From Diploscapter coronatus (taxonomy: Eukaryota; Nematoda; Chromadorea; Rhabditida; Rhabditidae), in the NCBI GenBank assembly GCA_964036155.1, contig OZ038422.1:60225201-60289200 (forward strand): 64,000 nt of DNA, written 5' to 3'. Of the stretch, positions 47,767 through 60,400 are shown piece after piece (position 1 is the first letter of the stretch; every line of letters starts with the position of its first letter). A model generated the notes under the pieces. It worked only from the letters and a program-made list of their open reading frames with translations. It did no database searches and was not told where the DNA came from. The translations under genes and the position numbers were made by a program.

Positions 47767-50700
47767 ATCAATCAAGATTCTCCGCGAATGTTTATTTAAA
47801 ATATGCTATCCTGCATAAAGTTCATTTTTTCTCTGAAGAAAAACTGGACTTCGCGGAAAACCTCGATTTTATTGAACAGAATTTGCAAATCTTCCAAAAA
47901 TTTCTAAATTTGCATTCGAAAATCCCGTTCATTGATCTATTTCTACAAATCCACTAGATGGGAAAAGAAGCCTACAAATTTAGCTGAATTTCAACTAGTT
48001 TAAAAATCAGGAAACATTTTTTTGAAGTTCAATAAAGAAGTTAAATTTTACCTAATTTCTCGAAACTTTCAATCCGTCATTGTTTGGCATGGCTTGGATA
48101 GGCAACTTAAATGCCATTTCAAATTTGGATCGTTATATCCGAGACGGTTTTTCTTGTTCCATATTAGACAACGTGGTGAAAGAGTAGAGACGAAAGAAGC
48201 AGAAAAATAGGAAAATTGGGTTACTGTACATCGGACTAGACGAACATTCAGCTAAAATTAAATTCTTTAGAAATAAATTTGATCCACATTTATTGAATTT
48301 TTAAAATCTCCAATTTTCGGAGGAAAAAATTCAAAACTCACCTCTATTTTCGTGAATAAAAATAGATAATCTTCTAAAACTAGGTATTTTCTAGAAAAAT
48401 AATAAAAATTAGAATAAAATCTTAGAGGGGCGGCTACATTTTCTCGATGGTCTGAGTTTTCGGAGCCGCCTCTTGCGGGATGATTCTGAAATGAGAATGA
48501 AAACTTTAGTGATATGAAATTTTTAGGATGCCCCCTTTTCTCTGGCTTCTACCCTTTAACATTAGAATAAGCTAGAGATGCAAAGGGCAAAATTACTGAT
48601 AACGCGAAACAAATAAAGACGAGCTAAATGGCGTCGAAGGAAGAGTGCATTTTGGGAAGATGATAAAATGTTAGTTGATTGATAAGGCCGGGAGGGCTTA
48701 ACAGCGAAAGTAAATATTCAAGCAGGGCTTATGACTTTGAAACAAGGACACCTTGGGGCTGCTTTGGAATTTTTTTTGAGGAAAATGAAAAATTTTAGAA
48801 ATTGCTGATTTTTCAGAAAAAATTGGAAATTTGAATAATTTTAAAGGAATTTTGTGCCGATTTGGAGTGAGTGCATGCCACTGCGCACCAGAGTTATATT
48901 TTTAGTATGTCATTTTGCACCGAAGGAATTTTACTATGCCATCGCGCAGAAAAATTATTGAACTAGAGTTTTTCTCGACAGATTCGTCCTGGGAATCTAG
49001 TTTTCTATGAGAAAAAACATAACAAAGTGAGCAAAATTATGCCAAAAGTAATTGGAAAAACTTCCATCATCAAGCTAGGACTAGCAAGGTTATTCACATA
49101 TATCGATGAAGGTAGAAAAATGCTCAACATATTCGAGACATCAACGACCAATTTCATACATACAATCTTTAACTTGTACTTACCCATATCTCCTATCTTA
49201 CCCCTGTCCTTATCTGCCTCTATTCTACATCTCTTCTCTATCATATCATGGAAAGTTCAATTTTAATTCGCATAGTCATCTCACATTGGAGGTGGTCTGA
49301 TACAAACAATTGTATGATGCTTGAAATGTCTCAAACTTGTGGCAGAATGAAGTATAGGACTCGGATACATGATTTCTTCAGTAAAGCTATTACTTTGGTG
49401 CGCAGTGACCCTTGTCTGTTTTGAGTAGAATCGAAAGAAAACTTCGAAGCATTTTTCTGCCAAAATTTATGATAGAAAAATTTCAATAATTTTGTCCTTA
49501 AGACTGGATAAATTAAGGGAGAATTACAAATTTTACAAGTTAGGGAAGATTTTGGGACTTTTCGAGAAAATCTCGAAAATGAGAAAGTGAGAGCCACATC
49601 ACCATGGAGTCATGAAAACCAGTGAATGGGAGAGGAGGAAGGGGACCGTTTTGACAATGCTAAATGGGGCAGTTTTAGAAAATTTTAGAGGGCACCCTCT
49701 TTGAATATGAAAATGTGCCATCAAAGGGAGGAAGGGAGACAAATTTCGAGAAAGAAGACTCGAAGAGAGTTAGGGAAAGAGAAATTAGATAGTAAAATTT
49801 TTGGAAGAGATTCCGAGAAATAGACAAGCGATATAATATTACAAATTTAGAGCTCGAAAAGAATCAGAAAATGTTGCCAAGCTTCCTTCATCTATATACA
49901 GAAATACGTGGCACAATAATCGAACAAAATATCGATTCCATCCGAAATCAAATCGGAAAGAGGAGAACGAGGAGCTGTTTTGTATCATTCGCACCAAACA
50001 TGGGCGAAATGAGGCAAGAGCGGAGAAACATAGCATTAATCGGCTACAGAAATGATGAGAGAAATCATTGTTTGATCGTTTCTCTCTGACTCTCTAAATT
50101 TCGAATGTTCTCTCAAAAAGTAAAATTATTTCTCTTTGAATCTCTAGATATTACATAATATTTCTTTCCAATTTTTTCTCTAGCCCTCCTCTAAACCTCA
50201 AATAGTCTCTCCAAAAATTTCGATTTTTTATGATTTTCCCTTTCCTGCTAAACTTTATGAATTCCATTTCCATACAGGGAAAGAGCAGCTATTCAAATAC
50301 ACGGGGACAGAAATTGTCGTGTTGCAAGCGGATTGTGAATTTGATTCTTTTGCCGAGTTTTGCCACGTTTGAAAATCATCGATGCGGAGCAAATATATGC
50401 CAGATAAAATGAAAATTTGATATCAGGGGCAAGGGAAAATAGTGCTGAGACGGCAGAGAGTGCTGAGAAGGGAATGATAAGGAGTAAGGAGAAGTGCCCT
50501 AGTCTATACTCAGGGCATACTGTAATAAAAAGTTCGAAAAAACCATATTTTCCGAATCATAATAAAATTCGGAATTCACCTATAATGGAGAAATTAGCCT
50601 TTTCAGTAATTTTCTTCATTTTTTCCTGCAATTTCAGTGCAAAGTTAAATTTATTTATTCGAAATCGTATCTAAAATGCAACAAAGTACGGAAAAATAAA

Positions 50701-51230
50701 TACAAATCATTATTAGCACCGAGATTTTGAGTAAAAACTTTTGAGAAAGATTTTTTCATTAATTATTGAAAAATTTTGGTAGTTGAAATTCTCCTGAGAA
50801 GCAAAATACCCTTTTAAAATATTAAATCTTAGGATAAAAAATCAATTCAACTTTATAAAAATCAATAACAGGGGCCGGGAGTCGAAATTTTGAAAATTAT
50901 GAGGTTAGGTTTATGTTAGAAAAAGCCTTCAAAACTCCGTTCAGCCACGAAAAATACCCTAAAAGCGTAAGATCACAGGACTTATGCTAGAATCTCGTGG
51001 GATAAAATCGATTTTTTCTTCAAAACTCTCGAAAGTTGGTCGATTTTATCCCATAGAAATTCCCCATTTGAAGCTCATCTTCAATGGAGCTTCAAATGTT
51101 CAAAATCGAGGTCAAAATAAATGTCAAAACAAATCATCTTCCTATGACAAAGCTTGAAAGTTGCAAAACAAAAATTTGGACACGTTTTTCATGAGAAGTT
51201 GTCGTTTTGGGCTACTTACAGGTAATTTTA

Positions 51231-51390
51231 GGGCTACTGTAGCCTCATTCTAAATAGGATTTTGGGTAACAGTATTTGGATTCCTGCGTAGAGATTTAGG
51301 GGTACTGTAGCCAGAACTTGTTGGAATATTTCTATAGCCTCATGTTAGATGGAATTTTGGATTACGGCAGAATTTTTGGGTTACTGTAGT
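51231..51390. repeat. short dispersed GGNTACTGTAG repeat, several copies
   Basis: Within 160 bases, gggctactgtag, ggggtactgtag and gggttactgtag appear, plus weaker gggtaacagt and ggattacggcag copies. The spacing is irregular, about 68-80 bases between the good copies. Similar TACTGTA words recur in other non-coding parts of the window. Confidence 0.5.
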
Positions 51391-51405
51391 AGGATGACGG
51401 TATTC

Positions 51406-54400
51406 TCAAGTCTGAAGGTCGTCACCGTTCTCCGAGGCGTCGATGTCGAGAATGTCCTTGGAGATTTCCTTTCGGAGGACCAAATTCACGATTTCAGAAT
51501 TCGGACCCGTTGTGCTGGCGCCGTTCGTTGAGGCTTCTGAAACTTTTATCTTAAAATAATTTTCAAATTTTTAGAGATTTTTTATTTTATTTTTTGAAAG
51601 GTGGCATATTTTTCTTTTATTTTTTAAAAATAAATTCTATACCCCACTTGAAAGATTTTTTATTTTAAATTTTTCTCAAGTTTTATGTCATAAATGACAT
51701 TTTTTCATGTGTTAAAAAATCTAAAATTACCTGAGTCAAGAATATCGTCGTAGACCCTGGATTGGAGCATTTCGGAGGCATGTTTGTTGTTTCCAGAGAA
51801 ATTCGAGCTGGACGACCGAGACTTGTGCGCGGGTGGAGCAGGAGCTCGTTCGAATAGAGGGCCATCGTGACCTGAGTTTTGTATTTGTTTAAAGTTATTT
51901 ATACATTTTCTAAAATTTTACTTTTTCTTTATTTTGCAGAAATATTAAACCCGACATTCGATTATAAAGAAAATATTCTCTCCAAAATGTTTCTTTATTA
52001 TTTCATTCTTCTAAAATACGTTAATTATTTTATCATTTTTCGTTTCAAAAATATGCACTTCGATTTTTTTTTTTTAAATATCGAATTTTCTGCCCTCACC
52101 TTCACTACTATCATTGTCCCTATTTTCCGGCAGCAGTGGTTTTCTCTGCGACTCTGCCGAATCAGTCGCCCTCCTCGGATGCATCGTCATGTAGTCGTCG
52201 TCGTTGATGACCGGCGAGAGGACAGTGTCTCCGATTTGCAGACGGCCGTCTTGTTTTGACCGCACCGCGGCCCCAATTCGGCTGTTGACCTCGTCGCCCC
52301 AGCCTCGATCTTCTTCCGTCGTCGGCAGACATTGGATCGAGTTGCCGAGCGGGTTTCTGGAAGTCAAAATTGTATATTTCTTGTCCTTTTCATTTTTTAC
52401 CTTTTAAAGCTTTGTATTTAAAAATGACTAAAACGAATTTTTTTTACGAAATTTGAAAATTCGATAAAACAAAGTTTTTTTCTTTTAAATTATTTTTTGA
52501 ATTTAAAGAATTTTAGTAACCATCCCTACCTCTCTTGATTGAGATTCGTGAGAGCGTCCTGCCTCTTTGATCGTTTGTCTCTGTCCGTTCTCCTGGCTCG
52601 ATTCTTGCGGTTGTTCATTCGAGGATCACTCGACGAGCTGCTCGCTTCTTCGTCGGAAAGCTGAAAATTACTATTTTAACTTAATTTTCAATTTGGTTTA
52701 AAATCATAAGGTTTTTAGAGTGAAATATAATGTTAGAAAAAAGTTCAAATATGCGTTTTTCATTTTTTAATCTTTACCTCGCTCCTTTGCCTGTGTCGAT
52801 GTCCGCTTCCATTCTCTCTGTGTCTTACGGAACCGACGAGCATTTCCGAACTTCTTTCCGAGCCGAGTCTCTGAAAATAGAATATCTTATTCCCCACCCT
52901 ATCCAAGAAACTTCAACTTTCCTTTATTTTGAAACTGATTTATAAAACCCTTAATTTTAATCAAATATTTTAATTTTCTGAGCCTTGGAGCGAAAATCAT
53001 TAACTAGACTATCTTGGGCTATCTATAGAAATGATGAAACATATTTTAAAATTAAAACAAAATTCCTAACCTCATCCTGATCGCGTTTCCACTGCTTCCC
53101 GGAACCAGCGATTGAAGGCGATCGGGAATCGCCCCGACCACTCGACGAGTGCTTATCCGTTTTAGAGGAGAACGGGCGGACCTGAATTTATTTATTTTTT
53201 AATTTGATCTTTTATTTCTGTATTTTTATGAACATGTTCTAAGCAAACATTTTATTAGGAATAATATAAGATCTATCTAAAGAAATGTTGAGGCATATTT
53301 CAAACATGTTTCAAGCAAATTCATTATCGGTTGCATTATTCAGTCTGCATCAAAAATTTCAAATGAGTACAAAATTTCATCGTTTTTGAATCCTATTTAT
53401 CTTTTTCCGAAAAATATTCAGATTTGCCTACCTGCACCGTGGGTCTGTTCGGCTCTGGTGGCTGGTGTCTCCGCGGTGGGAGCGGTGGTGGAGCTTGTTC
53501 GACGACCGGCATCATTACCCTGAAAACAATCGATATTCTATATTCTTTCAAAAATGTGTACTCTTCCATAAAACTTTTTAAAAACATTAATTTCCTAGTT
53601 TTAAATAATTTTAAAAAATCGCTTTTTTCTAGTCATACGGCATTTTCTTCATACATAAAATTGCCTAACGCTAACCTCGTATTCCTGGTATGCGGAACGT
53701 AAACATGATCCCCATATTTCTCGTCCCTCTGTTGTCGCTTCATGCATTTGCAGAGGCAAATCAGACAGAACGCGAGAATTGCGATCAGCGCGAGGGCCAG
53801 CCCGATGAGTGTCAGCTCGGTCTTTGGAATTCGAGAGAATATGTTCCAGGACGATCCAGAAGCGTCACACGGAGAACTCTGCAGAGTGCCGGTGCCTGCA
53901 AATTTTATTTTAAAATGATTACTTTTTATCCTACACGAATGTGCGGTTCGATTGAAATTTTAAAAAGTTTTTATTATTTTAGACATTTTTAAGACGTATG
54001 TGTTTTTCAAAGGTGATTTTTCCTAACTTCCACAGAATTATGGTGATTTCGTCTACTAAAGTTCTAATTTTCTGCCATTTATAAAGACATTTGAAACCTA
54101 TTTTAAAACTGAGAAAAAACTTACAATTGCAAATGTACCCGGCGGATTCGATGGAGTGTTTAGGGATGGGAATGCAGACGCCCTCCTTGCCGCACTTATC
54201 CTCGCCCTGACAAACTGCATCCGACTCGCGGAAACCGCGCATCTCACAGTGCTTGCCGGTAAAACCTGAAAAATCGATATACTGGAATAAAATTTGACTG
54301 GTTTAGAACCAAAAAATGTCAAAGAATGAGATAAAGTGCAACTGAACCTATCCTTCTTTTCATACCTTTTCCTAAACCCATTCTAATAAAAAATGCATGA

Positions 54401-57400
54401 CTGAGGGAATTTCGATGGAGAATTTATCTTTCTACGAAAGAAAGAATTTTTTTTTAACTTTTCTTGATTTTTTATCAAAATAGAAAAAGCCAAAAACCCT
54501 ACCATTTGGACATTTGCACAAGTAGTTGTTGTGGAATGGGATGCACTGGATGCCTTGCGGACAGGGGCGAGAGGCACACGGCTCCGTGTCGATTTCGCAC
54601 CGATCACCCGAGTAGCGGGTCGGACAAGTACAGCTGGAAATGGTTGATTTTAGAAAGTTGTTATGATTTATAAGATTTTTTATCTAACTAAGCAGAAAGT
54701 ACTAGGCCCTTGAAAGTTATGACTTCTTTGAAACGTATTTGAAAACCTCTAGCAAGGTAGTTTTATTCAATTTTCACTTTTTCAAATCTATTACTACAGG
54801 CGAAAATGTAGTATTAGAACTTGCCGAAATTGCTCCATTTTATGAGTTCATTGAAACATATCTTTTAAAAATGTTTAAATTTCAAAGAAAGCTAATTCCA
54901 TATTCAACAAATTGTCTTCCAAAACAATTTTTTGTTAATTTTTATAATCATCAAAAGTTACCTGTAACTGTGTCCAACAACGGTGCAAGTGGCTCCATTC
55001 AAACAAGGCATCTCGCTGCAGGGAGTGGCCGCCATCGCGCCACAACCCGTCTTCGCGCCGAACAACCGAAGGCCTTGTCGAGTCTTGGCCAATCTCCTGA
55101 TTTTTAAAAGATTAATATTTTCATGATTTTATTTTATGTTTCAAAATATCCTACTTTCGAAAGAGTTTTCAACACATTAGTGCAAACTCCGTTTGTGAGT
55201 CGTAATAAATCGTACGTTTCAAAAAATCATAATTCCAACCAATCTTTTGACTTTCCAATTCACTGTTGTGCTGGATTTCATGTGTTCAAAAGAGCGATAT
55301 TGGATACAAATCTCCTAATTTTGGATTTCTAATCATTTTTGAAAAGAACATGAATAATTTTTCTTTCTCTAAAAGGAAATCGAGTTTCTTACTTTCCATC
55401 GACAGTGAACACCCGGAAACAGGCTGCAATGCCCTTGCTGATCTTCATTTCAGTTTGCCCATTCTTTTCGACCTGAGCCCCGAATGTCAGCCTCTGTCGA
55501 GCGTCGTGCAGGTTGATCACGTTCGCATCTGAAAAATCACTTTATTTTAATAAATTTCGAAAATTAAGATAAATATATACAAATTGGACTGTTCCGAAGT
55601 TGGTTTAAAGATAAAAATATGGTCCTCCAAGAAACTTTCGAATATGTTTCAGAAAATCATCAAATTTACTCTTCACTTTTATGGTAATTCGTCTTTGGGT
55701 ATATATATATATGAAAATATTTTTTAAACATCTTCAAATCGACTTTAGAGGATATGTTTCAAAAAGAATTTAAATTCAATTTACAAAAACTTCTAGTAGT
55801 CCGTCAATCCCCATTTTGAGAAAAATCGAAAAAAAAAATCAGACTCACCCCCCGCACTCTCGGCCTCAGTGGTCTTGTCTGCGTCCAGGGTCATGGTGGT
55901 TTTCTTTCCCCTCCGAGACAGGCCGATGGTGTGCCATTTGCCATCGGAAATCTTCTCGGTCGTCCTCACGACGCCCTCGCCTGAACCCGCATTCCAACGA
56001 TATTCCGCAAAACCGTCGATTAGCTGAAATTTTTATCATTTTTTGGCTTTTTAGCCCTTTACAATTATTTTCGAGAATACCCCTTAAGTAGACTAGCAAT
56101 AAGAAAAAGTTTGAATTTTAGTTTCTTTGAAACCTATTCAAAGGAAAAGAAGTTTCGATTTTTAATTAATATTATTAGGTTCAAATGGTTAGACTATTTT
56201 GAAGAAAATCAGGATATTTTTTAGATTTCTTTGAAACCTACATTACTTGTAGTTTTTGTTTAATTCAAAGAAAAGCGAAAAAATCTACCTCCAGAATCTG
56301 ATAGTCGATTCCGTCCTTGCCGTGCATGATGGTGCCTTCTGTGCTCAGAGTCTTCAGCTCGATCTGCAACTCCATTCGCGTCTCGACTTCGTTCGAAATC
56401 AGTATCTCGAAGAATCCATTCCCACCGACGGAGATTTCGGATTCTGAAAATTTGTTGAGTTAAAATGAACTTATTAGGTTTCAGAAGATCAGGATATTAA
56501 TTAGAAGTTTCGTAGAAGTGATAAAACGATTTGCTTTTTTCTCAACACACGGAGAGATTTATGTGTCTTGAGGCATTTTGAAAATGCAAATTATCTGTAT
56601 GTTTTAAAAACACTAGATAGAACAAAAATGAAGTCCGAATAGTAAACTTCTCACATCTAAAAATGGAAAAAGATATTTTCTTACCCTCCAAGCACCGTCC
56701 TTCATTGCTACAGGCGGGTAGAGCGCAGTGGGGACCGTTCAGACCTGGAAAATTAAAATTTAAAAGTCGAGAATAAATAAGGAAAAATAAAATAACAAAT
56801 ACACAGCTTCAGTGAGGGAGCTAACTATAATTTTTGTCAGAAAAGGTGAAAATAAAAATATTTCCAAAAATCGTCAAACCTGGCGGACAGACGCACTCAT
56901 ATCCCAGGGGCAGATCATCGGAAGCAATGCACATCTCGAAGTTGGCGCAGGGCGACACGGCGCACTTGTTCACCTCCAACTCGCATCGAGAGCCACCGTA
57001 CCTGAAGTCCAGTTTTTTTTAATTGCAATTTAAGTTTCACTTGCAATGTCTAACCAAAAATAGGCAAAAATTTTAGTTTTTATTGAATTCTTGAAAAATA
57101 TTTTAGAAATTTTGCAAATCGGAAAAGGCAGAATCAAATATGCAGTTTTTTCTTTCAATCTATAGAATTTCGAAACTTATTTGAAACAAAAATTGCAAAT
57201 TAAAAAAAAAAACAATTGTGTCAAACCCACCCCTGGGGACATATGCACTCGGCGATCCTTTTATGATAGGGTGAGACGAATGAAGTGGCACCGTTCGAAA
57301 CGATAGTCTGACCGGATTCGTCAAGTTCAACTCGTTCTCGGCACTCGCCTCTCTGAAAATAGAAATGATTGATTTCTTTAATAAAAAAGTTTTTACCTGA

Positions 57401-60400
57401 CAAACTCCCGGCGTGCAAACTTCCGTGGTCAGTTGGTACTTTAATCCGTGCGACTCCTCCAAAATCGATTGGAAATCTGATTTGAGTCGGTGGTAGACCA
57501 GGTCAGGTTTTAAGAGTCCTAAATTTAAATTTCCTTTTTTCAAAGATAAAAATCGAACCTCTTTTGCCTCCCCTCTGCACATTGAACAGGATTTCGACGT
57601 CTTGGCTTGCGGCTTTTCCAGATCTATCAGAAATCTCCCGGGTCTTGCGTTTGGGCGCGTCCGAATTAGAGGAATTTTGAGACTGGACGGAAAGGAGGAT
57701 CACCTGGAAATAAAATCTTATATTTTTTTCTTATTTTATTACATTTAGCTTAAAGATCTTCTCCATCAAGGGAAGTCGACTTTCTATTTTTATATAGAAT
57801 TTTTGAAACCTATTTATTTCCCGACCTTGGTTTCTAATAGCAACCTTATCAATTTACTGTATCTTCAAAAGTTGTTGAAATTAATCAAAATTATTTTTTC
57901 ATGATTTTGGCAAGTTTAAAAATTCGCATCGTTTGGCCTAACATTCGAATGTTTTTCGAAATATTACTCTTTAAAATGCATATTTCAATGAATGGGAAGT
58001 TCAACACTCACATCATTGGGTCTGACGTTGAGATGCCTTGCGACGACAGTGCGGAAGAGTCGTTCATGTTTGGAGAAGAACTCGTCGGTCGAAACGCCGT
58101 TCAGCCGGATCGCCACCGCGTGCTCCATCAGGTCCTCGTTGATTTTCGTCACCTGTAATTTTTTTTGTTAATTTTATACTTTTTAAATAATTTTATTTCT
58201 AAAAATTTGTTATGTTTCAAAGAACTGTCAAAATCTAATATTTGAACGGTTTCAATAATGTTGTTAACAGTTGTTCTCAAATAAAAAAATAATGTTAATT
58301 TCACAAATTCTACAAAGTACTTTACTCTTTTTAAATCGATATTTCGTCAAAAATATCGGAATTAACGCCAATGAAAATTCATATCGATTTCACTATTTCT
58401 AAAAAAAATCCCACTTACCATAACTTGCACGTAACTGACACTGCTGTATTTGCCGTCTGTGACCGAAACGTTGAACGCGTGGAGTCCCTCCTCGATGCCA
58501 CCAGCAGCCCAGACTGAGCCCGTCTCGGGGTCGATGCGGAACTCGTGCGGGGGACGAGCCGTGCCGAATGGGGACAACATCTAGAGAAAATCGTCGTGAA
58601 AACTTTGTTTTCATGTTTTATGCAAATTTGAAACAAGTAGTTGCGTCGTAACATCGCTTCATGCGAAATGGTAAAGGATTTATAAAAGAGCATTCTCGTC
58701 CATTACTATTTCGTATGAAATGATGCACATATTGCGCCTATTTTCCAGTTTGCTGATTTTTATGGTTTCGAAAAATTCAATATTTTTTGAGAAAGAATAA
58801 CGATGAGAAAAACCGAAAGAAATAATTGAATTTTTCAAGTTCTATTGTTATTTTTACCTGCCCGCCCTTTTCGTCCAAAGGAATCGGTCCAACCGTGCTA
58901 CCCTCGACATAGGCGTAGCGGAGCATGTCTTTCTTGTCCTGAAAATTCGAATTTCATTTCTTTTATAAGTTTCAACAGATTTATATTTTCTTTTAGTCAT
59001 CGAAATTACAATGTGTGTGTAGGTAGGACTTTTTCGTTCTTAATTCAAAAATTTCAATCATCAAATTCGAAAGAAATTTTCAACTATTATATGTATGTTT
59101 CAACCGTTATCGAAAATCAAAATTATCCATTAAAATTTGAGTTTTCGCAATTGATTATGTATAATAAGAAATAAATTGTTTGTGACAAATTAGTTTTAAT
59201 CTTTAAAAAAAAAAAAAAAATCCCCACCTCATCGAAAGCCTGGATGTCGCCGATTCTGCCCCCGATGAATTCTCCTTTCAAGGTGTTGAGCTGGACGTGC
59301 AGAGGAGTGATGACAGGCGGGTGCTTGGACTCCTCCTTCACGAAAACGGTCAACGGGCAATCAGACGACTTCCCTCCCTTGTCCGTTGCGACGATCTGAA
59401 AAAAAATAATCGATATTTCAAGGTTTTTTTTTTTAATTTGAAATATATAGGTTTCAAAAGGACTCTAAAATATTTTCAATTGCTCGAAAATTTCGATTGT
59501 TCGATTCTATTCATTTTACGTTAATATGAATATATTTATAAAATAATTTTCGATTGTCAGAAAAGTAAAAATCCCTAGGAAAAGACCAACCGTAAGCAGA
59601 AATCGCTGTTTCTTGGCGTGACTCAATCTAGCGGCCGTGTGCAAATTTCCCGCTCCGTCAAAAACGAACGCTTTCGCCCCGTCGCCTTTCACCTCCAATT
59701 TGATGGGACCTGAAATTTTATTTCTAGTTTGTAAATCGTTCACAAAGTCATAAACATCGTTAAATAAAATGAAAAATCTCGTGGAAATTCAGTTCATTTG
59801 CTGTGTCATAGCTAATGTTTTTTGTAACGATAAATATATTTACCGGAAAATTCAGGACCGTCAGCATCCTTCACGGAAACAGTCAGAAGACGGTGACCCG
59901 GCTGAACTCCCTCTTGAACCACGGCAGTCATGTTACAGGAGGCAAAAATCTGGAAAATTTTTGTAAGCTTCAGAAGATGATCAAACACTTTGAACAAAAT
60001 TAAGTTCTGATATATTCGGATTTAAAGAAGGAAATACTTGTATGTAAGTTTCAAGAAGTTATAAAATGTTCGATGATACATTCTCTCCTCAATGTAAAAT
60101 ATCAATTTTATGTTTCAAAATTTCTTGAAATATCATTCAATAAATATAAGCTAATGATAGGTGCATTTGGCAAAAGTCAAAAATTAAAAATTCCCACCGG
60201 CGCGTTATCGTTCTCGTCCGTCACTTTGACTTCGACTTGGGCTTCGGCGGTTTGGGGCGGTTTCCCACCGTCTTTTGCAACGACACTGAACGAGTAATTG
60301 TCCTTCTTTTCCCGATCGATCGGTCCGGATACGGTCAGCCAGCCCTGAATTACATATTTTAAAAATTACATTTTATTTTTACAATTTTTTCCTAATTTCT

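Larger units (their letters stand above)
45242..51405. other. intergenic with foldback repeats, no gene seen
   Basis: The DDX60 and cadherin genes converge on this 6.2 kb. It contains a 93-bp hAT-like element (45557), a 30-bp-armed hairpin (45815), a diverged foldback (47699) and TACTGTAG copies near 51.2-51.4 kb. Open frames here are short and unspliced. No AATAAA appears in the first 700 bases after the DDX60 stop. Confidence 0.5.

Noticed and set aside
48437..48486. Possible minus-strand terminal exon after a good tttcag, ending TIEKM and TAG
   Set aside because: Its frame does not match the phase of the cadherin exons before it, it is almost 3 kb from them, and the cadherin already has a natural stop at 51406.
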